DNA from: Erythroxylum novogranatense
Taxonomy: Eukaryota; Streptophyta; Magnoliopsida; Malpighiales; Erythroxylaceae
NCBI GenBank assembly: GCA_029891385.1
Contig: CM057233.1
Location: 27,387,852-27,451,851 of the forward strand
Direction: 5' to 3'
Length of the DNA: 64,000 nt
This document shows positions 50,084-62,057 of this stretch, one piece after another (positions within the stretch are counted from its first letter, which is position 1; every line of letters begins with the position of its first letter). The position numbers and the translations under genes are program-made. The notes under the pieces were generated by a model that did not search any database, was not told the origin of the DNA, and worked only from the letters and a program-made list of their open reading frames with translations.

Positions 50084-53000
50084 ATTCTCCCCTCCTTATA
50101 AGAATTTCGTCCTCGAAATTCTCAGTCAACGGTTCACTATGACAGTAATCATATGAGTCTATATATCCTATACACTTTTCCACTTAATGATTCACTTTTG
50201 GAGTGATCACAGTAACCACTCTCAGTCCGTGGTTCAGTTACTATGGCTAACTCATTATCACTTAGTACAGTAAACGGATTTGACAAAACTATCAGTTGGC
50301 GATCTCATTTTCTTAGCTATCTCACTTACCATTTCTAGAATTGTCACTACCTTTGGTTCCGATATATAACTCAGTTCGGTATTTTCGAACCTATTCACTT
50401 ATCGCATTTTATTCCGCTAATACCTCTTTCCCACAGTGCCATATAGTCCAATTTATGTTCTATTGAATACGTCTCTATTTCTTTGGTACCTCCCTTAATC
50501 ACGTCAGGGACGATTTACATTCCCTTGGTACCAATACAGTAACATTTAATTCCACTTCACTATAATCAGTAACAATGTACCTAATGCAGTCATTTATCAT
50601 ATGTCATTCACTTTATATTCAAATTCGATTCTCGTAAGACAATTCACTATGCTATAATGTTCACACACTTTATCCGGATATACAGTTTACTCTATCTCAT
50701 TTGTCCGATCCGATTCCACTTTAGCTAACCATGCAGGCTTCCTAAGTCACTTTCCTTTTTCTCACACATTTTAGTCTCAAACCCATTATGGTCTTTAACT
50801 CCCAGTAGGCACTGTGCAGTGTAACAGTATATATTCTCCAGTGAATCAAAGCTCTATAACACGACCATAATCAAACCTTTTTCCCATTGGACATTCAACC
50901 TATAATCACTTGAGCCAAGAATTACTTCGTTCTATACCTACAATTACATAATTTCACTTTTCAAATATCTTTGACTAGAATGTCTAACTTTGGTGATCAC
51001 TTTCTTGTTCTAATACCTTTTTATCGGGTACACTTATTTCTCCTTCGACTTTTGTTCACTATAGTTTTCCAATTCCATTTGTATATTAAAACTCATCATA
51101 AAACTTTCCCCCTTTACTTTCTGCACTCTTAACCTTTCGTATCACTATTTTTACAACTTCTATTTTTCCAAAACACTTCACTATTACCCAATATCTGCTT
51201 GACATTGATTGAAAACCCCAATATATCGTAATTGATCATTCATTGAAGCATTATAGTATTTACACGGTCTCTTTCTTCAAATTAACCCGGTGTATCCTTA
51301 TAGGAATCTCACAGTCTCAAGGCTTTCAATAATGAGAATGGCACTAATACCATTTATCACGGTCGATTCAATTTACTTCATACTTGTTCAACATATTATC
51401 GCAGATTCAATACTCACGCCCACTTTTCCGGTGTATGTATATCATCGATGTCGATTCCTCAATTAATCCTATCATTCTTTTCACTTTTCTTTGCTCAACA
51501 CTTCTAAACACATTATGTCTCCAATCACAGTTACTACCATTGTTTACCTCGCATAATTCCCTATTAGGGTCTTATTGACTTTACCATACATCTTTTACCC
51601 TTTTTATTGAGTCTACAATGAGTGTATCTACAATTTCTTTATGAAGGTGTCACTACATCACCTCATTGTCAGTTTCCCTTTTTGACCCTCTTGTCTCTAT
51701 TCAGTTACTCTTTTTCATTTTCTCTTCTCATTTGTTTTCATATCATTCACATCAATATATGTTAATACCTTGTCATTCGTACTTGGACCTCCAAAATTTC
51801 CATTTTATTTTAGTATCTCACTTCTCAGTTCGGGACTCTTTTATTCTTCGTTTCAAATCTCGATTCCTCAACAGTTTTACATCATAACTGGAGATCGATT
51901 CACTTCACATTGCAATAGGATTACCTCCAATTAAAATTTCACTTATGTTGGATACTTTACATTTCTGTACATACAGTGCAGATAACCTCAACAATATTAG
52001 CTATGTCCCAATTTCACCTTTAATTTTGTCCCTACTTCTAGCCATTTGACCGTTCGTCTTGATAACATCTTTATCCTGTCCACGAAAGTCTCATCAATCA
52101 ATTTGTATTCCTAATTGTGTTTCAATCCTTCTTCACTATACGTACAATCTCAATCAAGACACTCTTATATCATCATTTAATGATCGAACATTCCTTTCTG
52201 AAGGGTCCTTGTGACAGTCACTTAAATACTTTCTTTCACACTTATTCTGTAATCTATACCAGAATCACTTTCCAGTTCCTCTCATACAGGTACACTCAGT
52301 CCACCTTTGTCTTACTTTAACCCATTAAGAACTTCACACTTAAAAATCACTCTAAACATTTACCGCTCATTTACCCTATGGTTTCCATATATCTGTAACA
52401 TACATTTCATTAATCATCATCAACATTACTGTCCAATAGATATTACCAACAGAAATTCGACTTAAATGCAATAACTCTTTTCATACACCACTATTGTGGT
52501 TTCATTCTTTTCAAGATCTTTATTTCATTCTCACCATATCATTAAACTGTATGTCTCATTCCCCTATCCGTTACGTGCAACTTGACCTTGTAAGGTCATA
52601 TCAATTTGGCTTATCAGCTTATGATCATTATTATTATTTTTCATTCTGTTTTCTGCTACTTATCTTCTATTTCCTCAAACAATCTATGATCGGGTGTTCA
52701 CAGTCCCTAATACCCGAAAAAATCTCTGATACCACTCCATTTTATCTCTATCTATATGCCTATCCATTTACCATTTTTGTGTCCATATACACCTAATTTA
52801 GAATTTCCCGATACACCATCAGTAGAAATCATCTGTCTGTCTTTTTCCTTTACGATTTTATCATACGAATTTCCAACCTCGAAGCAACATAATCACCTAA
52901 CAATTTCAGTCTCAAACTTATGCGGTCTAGTTCATAACCATTTTCCGAATTCATTTCAGTCTATCTGTACACTTTTACATTCTTTCGTTCTCGATAAGCG

Positions 53001-53624
53001 ATTCTGATTTCTATTGAGCTTCTTTCCATTTCGCTATTATCTTTCGCCTAGAATATCTACTGATCTCTAACTCAAATACAGTGAATCAAAATATGCCCAA
53101 TTGGATCATCTACATTTTACTCAATTCCAATATTTCCCCATTCATGACATATACAGTCAGAACTGTAATTACCTAACCCTCCCGGGCTTTTAATTTCACT
53201 TAGATCTACTATAACCAATATGCTTCCCATATCTCTAATGGACCTCTCCAAGTTCTCAACATCTTCATTTTTCTGTCACCATAACATTGTCAATTTAATT
53301 TGGAAATTCTTAATTAGTCAAGGCCAACACAGTCATTCTGTTATCACATATGAGGGTTTCTAACCCGAGACAACATCAACCTTCTTATCCATTTTCCTTT
53401 ATCCTTTCCTAATTGATTATCCCTTTTAGGATTTTCACTCTAATCGATCTCACTCTTCTCTCACTTAGTCACTTGACACTTATGCACCGTAGGATTTATC
53501 CTCGGCGACTCGACTAGGGATCGATTACCACGATGCCGCAACGACGCGACTCAAATGCATGCAACATATATTCCAAACTGTGCCCAGATACATTACGTAC
53601 TACTGGGCTCTGATACCACCTAAT
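50084..53624 (-). mobile_element. Noncoding internal region (3.5 kb)
   Basis: Lies between the purine tract (GGAGGGGA on the minus strand, about 50087-50095) and the primer-binding site. The open frames of 60-100 codons on either strand carry no retroelement motif and do not connect. Confidence 0.8.
53607..53618 (-). promoter_or_regulatory. Primer-binding site, initiator tRNA-Met
   Basis: GCTCTGATACCA on the plus strand is TGGTATCAGAGC in element sense. It is separated from the 5' LTR by a 6-base spacer (ATTAGG in element sense). Confidence 0.92.
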
Positions 53625-54464
53625 TGTAACACCCCACTCCCGTAAGACCCGAACCCGATATTGTTGGTGATATCCGAGTCCGTGTCCCACGAGAGTGGCG
53701 TACTACATCAGTCGATTTAAAATTTAGTATATATTTTTTTTTCTTTTCTTCTTGTAGCCATTAACTCCACGTTCACGGCGGATACGATAAGTAAATAAAA
53801 TCCGTGTTCAATATACACCAGTTTCATTATTACAGTCATCCAGTAATAATTACAATCAGTCAATGCAGTAAAACATTCATACCACAAGGGGCTCAGTAAA
53901 AATACAATGCCTTGTTATACAGTGATTGCGGAATACAATTTACTAATACACTAATGCAGACACGAACTGATCCCGACCTCTAACCTTTACTCGTCTACAG
54001 AAGACATACTCCCGTGTCAACGGGGTATTCTTGAGACTGAAAAATAGATGCAAATTTTGGGTGAGTTTTGCGAACTCAGTGAGAAACCATCATCGATGGT
54101 TCACTCAAATCATGCATTACGCCCATGGCGTACAGTACAGTACAGTAATCATCAATTACCAATAAGCAGTCAATAACCATATCCGAATGATAAACCATTC
54201 ACAAGAATACATACCATCACGAAGCGGTACTTATCACAAAGCGGTCATTTATGCGAATGCAATGCATATGTGACTCTTTCCGATTATTGAGATTGTGCCC
54301 AAGTGCTCGGTCGGTGTTGATGGAGACGCGTCGGATTTCTCCCCTCGGGCTCGAGGCGGTCGATCTGATGTGAGAGCTCAAGCTCTTATCGATAATAATA
54401 GCAACTTGGGGCACGTCCATTATCGATCATGCAATTATGCATGCGGTGCGATTTAGTAAATATC

Positions 54465-54610
54465 GATATTTGGCTATAAAGCCCGGTGTATCGATAAATC
54501 CACAATATGGCTATAAAGCCCAGTGTATCAGTCAATCCACAATATGGCTATAAAGCCCAGTGTATCAGTCAGTATTCAGTATGATGGCTATAAAGCCCAG
54601 TCTATCAGTA
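54465..54610 (+). repeat. 37-40 bp tandem repeat in the 5' LTR
   Basis: Four units with GGCTATAAAGCCC at 54472, 54509, 54546 and 54586, matching 46713-46862. Confidence 0.9.
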
Positions 54611-55213
54611 TCAGTAAAATCATACAATACAATCTCATACATGCCAGTAGTCATACAGTGCTCATTCAATTCACTTTTGCACGTAATTCACGTTAAGCAT
54701 GTAAACAACCAGAAATTTGAGAAACCAACTAGGTTACTCACCTATTGCTTCCGAGCTAATGCCGGGAAGTCTCTGTGACGTCGGTCAATTGACGCTCCAA
54801 TTGGGCCTCTATATGAATCAGAAAAAGTACGAGTCACTAAATATGAAATTTGTGCTCATGTTGATGAGATATGCATGTTCATGAATTCCCGGTCCTATTT
54901 CAATATTTTCCCATAATAAAATTCTATCAAAAATTAGAAATCCATAGGCGCTGACGGTGCGCAATTCGGACCTCTATAGGTCCTCAATTAAATAAAACAG
55001 TGTTTACATGTTCCGTCAATAGGGGCTACGTCAAATTCCCGTCTAAAAATTCCCGTTTTCTCAGAAAATGAAATTAAATATTCAACGAATCCGATGCCTC
55101 TGGAATCAGGTCAATCGGACGTCGGACGGGAAAGAAATTGACAAAAGAACAATCGGATCAATTAATACCAAATAATAATCAAAACAATAATATATATATA
55201 TATCTCCATACGC

Positions 55214-55330
55214 CTGCCTCGCGGGGGCGAGACGTCGCCCTCGCGAGGTTGAATCACCCTTCTTCGTCGCGAGGGCGAGCCGTCGCCCTCGCGACCAGGA
55301 CAATTATCTCGCCCTCGCGAGACGGCGAGT
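55214..55330. repeat. GC-rich palindromic island in the 5' LTR
   Basis: Same TCGCGAGGGCGA units as in 47457-47600, but one ~20-bp unit shorter at its right end. Confidence 0.9.
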
Positions 55331-57814
55331 TCCCCTTCCTTGCCCTTTTCTTTTTTTCCAGATTTCAATTCCTAATTTCCAACTACTCTAACTTTTAGCA
55401 CACAAATCAGAAAAATGCCCACTATACCTCATTGGAAAGCTTATGAAAAGCTCTACAATTCTCAAGAAGACCATAAAAATCAATTCCAACCCTAAGGGTA
55501 TCAAATAACCCATCAAACCTTCTGCCTACTCAATTTCCATCAACTCAGGGCAGTACATTTACAATTTCATAACTCACTGATTCTTCAGTAATAAATTACC
55601 ACAAAATATGTTCAATAAGTTCACAATGTCCTTTACAACTTTCATGAACAACCCAAAATCAAATTCTATTTTAAACCAGTCAATTAATTCATTCAATGTC
55701 ACTGTCCCTGAAATCCTTCCATATGGGCTGTAACATTACAACAAGCATAACTCCTATATACAAGTCAGTAAATTTAGAACTTTATATCCCTGAAAAGATC
55801 ACATCTCAAACTTCAATTTTCATGAAGCACTCAACATCCAATTCGATCTCTAACAATTTCAAAATTGTTAAGGAAGTTTCTGTTATGCTCAGCCATTCAT
55901 AAACTAATGTAGGATCAGTTTTGAAAATCATAACTCCCAATTCTGACTTCTAAAATTACAAACCATATGTCATTTTCAAGGTAATCTTTTCCTCTACAAC
56001 TTTTCAGAAGCTCACTCACACCAATTCAGTCCACATAAAATGTTAAAATTGCCTCCAATCAGTAAACTCACAAAATCACACTTAAGCTAGGTTTCATTCA
56101 AAATGCTCAAAACCAGTCATTAGTAATCAATTCATATCTCCCAATACACAATTCTAAAAATATCAAGATCAGTAGCAATGGAAAGATAATCAAATATGCT
56201 ACAACTTCCATGAAGACCATTCTCCCTAATTCCATTTCAATTAATTCATAAAAATCAACAAAACTCAGATGTCATGGTTGCGGTTACTGTTCACAGGCAA
56301 TGGAACAGTAACTTTCCATGCAAAATTTCACCCTTCTATCATTGGAATTCAACAACACCCATTTCACACTAAATTGAAGCCAACATCCCAAAGTTTCAGT
56401 GGACACTAACCTTACCTCATTTGCATTTCTACACAATAAATTATGAACAAAACAGTAATATCAATTATAATTCCAATTTTCCAGATTCAATGTTAACCTT
56501 AATTCAACCACTTCCAATGCCTTTTTCACATCACTAGACATCAAAATAAATACAAATTAAATATCACTACAATCATACATATGTTAGGGTTAATACTGAA
56601 AAATTTACAGCATTAAATTCCTCAATTCAAATACTCAAATAATTATCCATAATCAATTCAAAATCAAACCATATCATTACTTTCAATTCAGTCATCACTT
56701 AGCTTTATACCCATTACTTTAAATCATATAATCATCCCTTTAATGCCTACATGAACCTAATACATGCCCTAAAACTCTTATTAATCACCCCTCACTATCA
56801 TGACATTTAATTCCATGTAAATACACCATTTAAAGATCAAAACTTAATGAAAACTTACCAAATCAAAACCTCCTTCAAACCTTCAACAATCACTTTCTAA
56901 CTTTACACCAAAGTACTAACCTCTTTTCCTTCTCAAACATGTACCAACTCATCTTCTAATTTTGATGAGATCAAAGAGAATAGCTTGGAGTTATGGAGAA
57001 AGATGAGAAGAGAGCAAAATTTTTTGTTGGTTTATAAAGAAGAGTTTAAGTTGTGTGAGTTTCGGATGAGTTAATAACCAAGCCTTTAAAACAATCCATT
57101 TCCTTTCCTTGTTTAATAACCATACACGTCCGAAAGCAAAGAAGAGAGGCATTAAATGATGCCTTTTAAATGGCAACAAATGATTGGTTTATTATTATAA
57201 GAAAATTCAAAGTATATTTATTTAATTAGGTCAAAATTTTACTTCATTTCACTCCAATGGCCCTACTTTCAGTCCCAAAATAATATACCCAATAATGCAG
57301 TACCGGTGGGTAGCGATTTTTGCTCTAGAAACAATAGGATTCGCTTAATTGGCGATTTATCTGGTCCGAAAATTTCCCCGATTTATTTTTCTGAGAATTA
57401 ATGAAATTTCCTAAAATTATAAAACAGGTAACAGTGCACTCCAAATGATTTTTCAATCACGAAAATCACCTTTTCTACTCCAAAACAAGTTTAGGTCAGT
57501 TACCGGCGATTTTGTCGGTCCGGGAATTTTCTCCGGAAAATTCCAGAAAAATTCCTATAAATCCCAAAAAATGTAAAACGCTCAATGGCGCACTCAGAAT
57601 AATTTTTCAAATCCCATAACCACGTTTATCACAATAAAATACCGTTAGGCCCAATTACCGGGAATGTCATGAATGCATTTACCGTAATTCCATGTACACA
57701 ATTGATACTGTGTATCAATCCTATTATGCATGAACAGTTCTAAATATTCCCTATTAGTCCCATCCTATGCCAAGTTTACTATTTTACCCTTCTAGGAGGG
57801 GGTGGGATGTTACA

Positions 57815-57819
57815 CTATA
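57815..57819 (+). repeat. Target-site duplication CTATA (right)
   Basis: Identical to 45862-45866. After it the inverted-repeat arm resumes at ATTCTAGTAGA. Confidence 0.9.
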
Positions 57820-57839
57820 ATTCTAGTAGAAGATCAAAA

Positions 57840-58977
57840 TGAGAAAAAATGAGCACTATGGCTGGCAGTGAAGAACAGATTGAGCACTATGGATCGGTTA
57901 ACCTTTCTGATCTCCCCTAAACATTGTCTTTTCTGTCACCTAGTGGAGGAATCCAGAGACCACCTCTTTTTTGAGTGTGGCTTCACCAGAACAATCTGGT
58001 TTACAATCTTAACCCTTAGCGCACCAGACCTAACTGCTTGGAGACTTCTAGACAACATTCAAGAGTACCTAATCTGCACCAGTCGAAATGTGACAAGGGT
58101 ATAACCCTTATTTCGATGGCTACTTGTGTTTAGAAGCTATGGGAGGAGAGGAATTGTAGAAAATTCAAGAATCAAATCACCTCAATGAACTCTCTTACAG
58201 AGATCATCACTACAAGCATTCGTGAACAACTGATTGTTAATCAGTTATACCTATCTTGTAGCGGGAGAATGGCCCACATATAGAGGATCTAAATTCCAGA
58301 AGCTGAGCTATGCAACGCCACACAACAAGCTATGCAGAAACTAGTTTACCACTGGACCCACGGATCCATTAACTTTGGATCTCCCTCGGGGAGATCAACA
58401 TCTGAGACTCACTTGGATAGAGCCTTACAGGTTGGCACTACTTATCTACGCCTCTTTCTTGAAAGCTGTCGTAGACGCCTGGTAGATCTGCTTCTTCGAG
58501 CTTCCCTTTCGACACGACAACCGCCTCTTCAGTCGGCAGGCCAGAGCCTCGCCTCCGGGAACCTACAAGTCACCTGGCGTTACAAGTCGATGGATCATTT
58601 CAGTTTCAACCATTGGGGAGATTTACAATATGAATCGATGATGTTACCTGGCGTTTCCTAGAAATTAAAAGTCGTGGAGACCCTTCATCATCGGTTGATC
58701 GACGCACAGTTGAAAGACGTCTCTGAGTTGTAGCTTGTATAGCGATTTTGCCCAGCCGAATTGGGGGAAAGTTCGCGATGTCTAGAGAAAGGGTCTGGTA
58801 GTTTTAACCTAATCATCAACGAGGTCGTTTTGTTTTCTTTTTCGTTGGACTATCCCAAACGACCCGTTTTGTCTCCAGCTTATTAAGTCCTGCTCTGCTG
58901 GCTTACAGTCCTAAGCCTCGCATGTATATCATTTTTTTCAGTATTGAAATTTTTTAATTTCTCAAAAAAAAAAAAAG
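57840..58977 (+). pseudogene. 5'-truncated L1 LINE fragment (right arm copy)
   Basis: Same fragment as 39870-41010 in inverse orientation. The zinc-finger end of ORF2 (57868-58104) and the tail follow with internal stops. The 3' end has a clean poly(A) of 12-13 bases (about 58965-58977), followed by GACTTAAGTTG. Confidence 0.82.
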
Positions 58978-59284
58978 ACTTAAGTTGTTTTAAGGTTCAA
59001 ATTACATAACTTACGTACGTATCTGTTTACCAATCAGCTGATTATATTAGTTGTTAGCTAATTTTATTAACTGATTTAACCAATAGATTGCATTAACTAT
59101 TTGACATTTGACGTTTGATAAAATTAATTGTTTAGTAATAAGCATTTATATGTAAAGTGATTTATGAAGATATTATTTAAAAATTTATAAAAGTATAAAT
59201 ATTATATATCTTAATATTTTGAATATTTTATAAAATTTGAATTTTAGAATTTAATTATATAAAAATTAAGTTTATAATTCTAAT
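58978..59284. other. AT-rich spacer (right arm)
   Basis: Inverted copy of 39561-39869. No gene. Confidence 0.5.
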
Positions 59285-60429
59285 TGGTTACTGCGGATTT
59301 TGGCTAAATGCGACGCTGCAGTTTGAGTCCATGAGTAATTTGCTTCACGCAAGAGTTTCGGTGTGAAGTTCCTGCAAAACAAAGAAAGGCACGTCGGGGG
59401 TTGTGTCCCGATTAGTCCCTCCGACGCTCAAGTCAATCTTTTTGGTGAAGGTGGGATCGCTGTAAAAACGAGAGAGCTAGGTTTATGATTACTTTCCTCT
59501 GTTATGGGAGAATTATATCTTATATATGGTTTTGCAGCTAGGTTTAGGTCTTTACGTGTTTGCATGGGAGACTTCCTTCTACGGATGGGCGAGGAGGCGT
59601 AAATTTGGACTTGGGCTTGGCCCAGGCATAAGACTGATCTTTGAAGGGTGGACCGATCGGCCCACGGGTCGTTTTGAGTAGGTCCGGGCCCAGCACGACC
59701 CACCCGACCATAAGCCCCCTACTCCTCGAGTCTGAGCGAAGAGAAGGGTCGGAGGAGTATGTAGAGATTTTGTAGCTCGTACATAGGACGACTCGTCACT
59801 GGGGCGATCGGTCGGACATTGAGATGTAGCTCGTCCGTGGGGCGTCTTATGAAGTGGTCGATTGGTCGGATATTGGCATTGTAGCTTGGTCATGGGACAG
59901 CTTGGGCAGTCTCGATCGGTCGGATGCCGACTAGTTGTCGTGATCGTCAGTCTTTGGGATTGATTGGTGAGTGCCCCAATGGTCGACCTCGGTACTTATT
60001 CTTGTGACACTCGCGCTAAAGCGAGTTAAGGTGGTCATCATTAGCGGTAGCGTGAAGGTACTTGAAGCATTTATTATTTGGCGTAGCGTGCCCTCGATCG
60101 CTTTTCGAATCTGGGCGTATCGTCCAGAATCAATTCTTGTTGTCCGTAAATCCTTTCAATTGTCACGCCATTCCGGATTTCGACCAACCCTAATTTATCC
60201 CCGCTCAGATTATGCCGCGTGTCCGGGCACAGCTCAGATTGTCCCCACGCGTCGAGTTTCATTTGGATCGCAATTGAACGTTTCCTTATAAATGTCCGGG
60301 ATCGACAATTGTTTAGTTTTTTCACGCTTCGTTTCGTTCTTGCTTCAGTCTTGCTTTCCTTTGCTCTTTCTTACTTTCAGTTTCCGGAAGTTTTCTTAAG
60401 CCGTCGCACAAATTTCCAACCTCATATCA
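59285..60429 (-). mobile_element. Solo LTR, Tat/Ogre-like (right arm copy)
   Basis: Inverted copy of 38423-39560, ending TGATATCA-like at 60429 (TGATATGAGG in element sense). It retains the GACGCTCAAGTCA phrase near 59421. Short indels against the left copy cluster around CG/CAG sites. Confidence 0.65.
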
Positions 60430-61131
60430 CTAAATAGGTACTAGAATTATATCTTATATATCAGTTCTCTTTTGTTAATGGCCTATTTATGTTTTCTGAT
60501 ACAACCTCGATATAATGTTTGGCAATATCTCAGCCTCCCTTTTTATTAATAAAAATAAGAGTCATATACATGTCTTCACTTATTCCTAGGGACTACCTCA
60601 CATCATTAGCTACATTTTAAATATCTAGAGATCCCAATCTCACATAAAAGAATCTCCAATGGAGAATGTTAGCCCTTTTTTGAATCAATTTAAAAGAGGA
60701 TTGCAAATTTCTATTCTCCTTTCACTTTCTGTCAACTTGCTCATTTGACTTTTTCACTTTGTATTGTATGACCAATTCTTTTTTTTTTGCACACATTTTT
60801 CTTATTTTATCTGTTATATGTTCATATTTTTAAAATTTTTTGAATAAACATTGAATTAACTATAGCAAATTTACCTCAACATTTCAATGAGTTCATCATA
60901 AATAAATTACAAAACTAAATACAAAACAAATTACGAAGGCATATGAAATTTAACAGTAGGAATTACAAATTCGATCTAGTTTTCATTCTTATGGATAGAG
61001 TATATAGATCAAATTTAGCTATCATAAGGGCTTGGATCCAATTGATGGTGTCTTCAACTAAGTTATATTTGTTAACTTCCTCATTCCTATAGATCCTTAT
61101 TTTCTTTCCTTCTAAACAAAATAAATAGCAG
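60430..61131 (-). pseudogene. AT-rich spacer and 3' tail of the L1 (right arm)
   Basis: Inverted copy of 37716-38422. The minus-strand frame 60963-61131 reads EEVNKYNLVEDTINWIQALM, the C-terminus of the L1 whose body exists only in the left arm (33740-37960). This shows that the right arm once held, or was copied from, a full L1 region. Confidence 0.82.
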
Positions 61132-61172
61132 TTGTCTTCAACTAAGTTATATTTGTTAACTTCCTCATTCCT
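61132..61172 (-). other. 41-bp templated filler at a deletion joint
   Basis: On the minus strand this reads AGGAATGAGGAAGTTAAC... through to TTAGTTGAAGACAA. It is a second copy of the L1 tail sequence found 45 bp away at about 61048-61087 (left-arm source 37759-37798). It joins the uL30 block to the L1 tail where the left arm has 6.4 kb more. Confidence 0.85.
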
Positions 61173-61618
61173 CATGATACCCAGATAAGTGATTCAATGT
61201 ACTCCTTCAAGCCCTTAATAAAACTTTTAAAAAAAAACCACAATTTCAGGTATTATTTAATCAATCTAGAGATACTGAAACGTTGCAACTAAGAAGAAAC
61301 TCTTTTCTTCTCATTCATTGATGAAACTTTCAAATCTTAGACAATCATTGACGAAAAATACGACATCAAAATCATCAATCTAGCACTTGTCGGAGCTAGA
61401 CATTGATCAACAACAAAAGCCTGAAAATAGGAATAAGATGGTCACTAAATAAATGTATTTCAGCCAACACCAGATTATGAAGTTAAGAACATGTAAATTC
61501 ACTAGATAACCTCAACGGAAATTGTGCAGATAAGTCAAATGCTTAAATAGAGTACATATTTCATAGGCAAAAACTTGCACTTTAAATATGAAAGAGGCCT
61601 CCAAAGGGTAAGTTTCGT

Positions 61619-62043
61619 CTAAGTAGAGCTGCTTGCTGGAGCAGATTGGTGGTCTATGACCAGTGGAGGACGCGGAGCTTGATGACTTGCCACATTTTGC
61701 TTACGAGCCTTGTACATTTCTTCTGTCTCAATCAGAACTAACCTCTTAACCTGAAGATAAATGTGACATTCATTATCTAAGAAAACGATCAATACAGTTT
61801 GTGAGTAGCTAACTATTAAAGACAAATCATAGCCGATGCTAAAACCTGTTGGACCATTCCCCTAACTGTCGGAGTATTCCATCGCATCACAGTCCGATTG
61901 CACTTACGAAGACGCAATGCCTCTAAGGTACGTCTGTGAAGCCTTCTGGTTCCTGGAATCCCCCTTACCAAGGTTATGTACAAATGAGGACTCCATGCAA
62001 TGGGGACCTGGGCTTTAAAAGCCTTAAAAGCATTTCCATTCAT
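61619..62043 (-). CDS. Mitochondrial large-subunit ribosomal protein uL30 (L30p family), intact
   Basis: Two coding exons on the minus strand: 62043-61846 (66 codons) and 61750-61619 (43 codons plus TAG), with a 95-bp GT-AG intron (61845-61751). The 109-residue product begins MNGNAFKAFKAQVPIAWSPH and continues YITLVRGIPGTRRLHRRTLE, RKCNRTVMRWNTPTVRGM and VKRLVLIETEEMYKARKQ. This is the conserved body of plant uL30m; its length matches the family (about 110 residues). The ATG lies 14 bp after a 3' splice site (CAG at 62060-62058). An upstream noncoding exon ends at 62558 (GTAAG from 62557), giving a ~500-bp intron in the 5' UTR. Plant uL30m usually has no obvious cleaved presequence. Identification rests on recalled family motifs. 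Confidence 0.88.
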
Positions 62044-62057
62044 GATTAACTTCCCAC

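Larger units (their letters stand above)
45867..57814 (-). mobile_element. Non-autonomous chromovirus-like LTR retrotransposon (11.9 kb)
   Basis: Complete element in minus orientation: 3' LTR 45867-50083, purine tract about 50087, internal region 50084-53624, primer-binding site 53607-53618, 5' LTR 53625-57814, target duplication CTATA. The ends read TGTAACATCC and GGTGTTACA in element sense. The LTRs are nearly identical, so the insertion is fairly recent. The internal 3.5 kb shows no gag or pol motifs, so it is LARD-like. It shares the primer site, the purine tract, the CGAGGACGAAATT phrase and LTR blocks with the 11.3-23.6 kb array, and belongs to the same broader (Tekay/Del-like) lineage. 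Confidence 0.93.
53625..57814 (-). mobile_element. 5' LTR (4.19 kb)
   Basis: Collinear and nearly identical to 45867-50083. Differences are mainly a shorter TA run, one fewer unit in the GC island, and scattered changes at CAG/CG sites. Confidence 0.93.

Noticed and set aside
52494..53007. Open frames of 83-100 codons in the internal region of the 11.9-kb element
   Set aside because: They lie antisense to the element and have no retroelement motif. The sense strand has only short frames.
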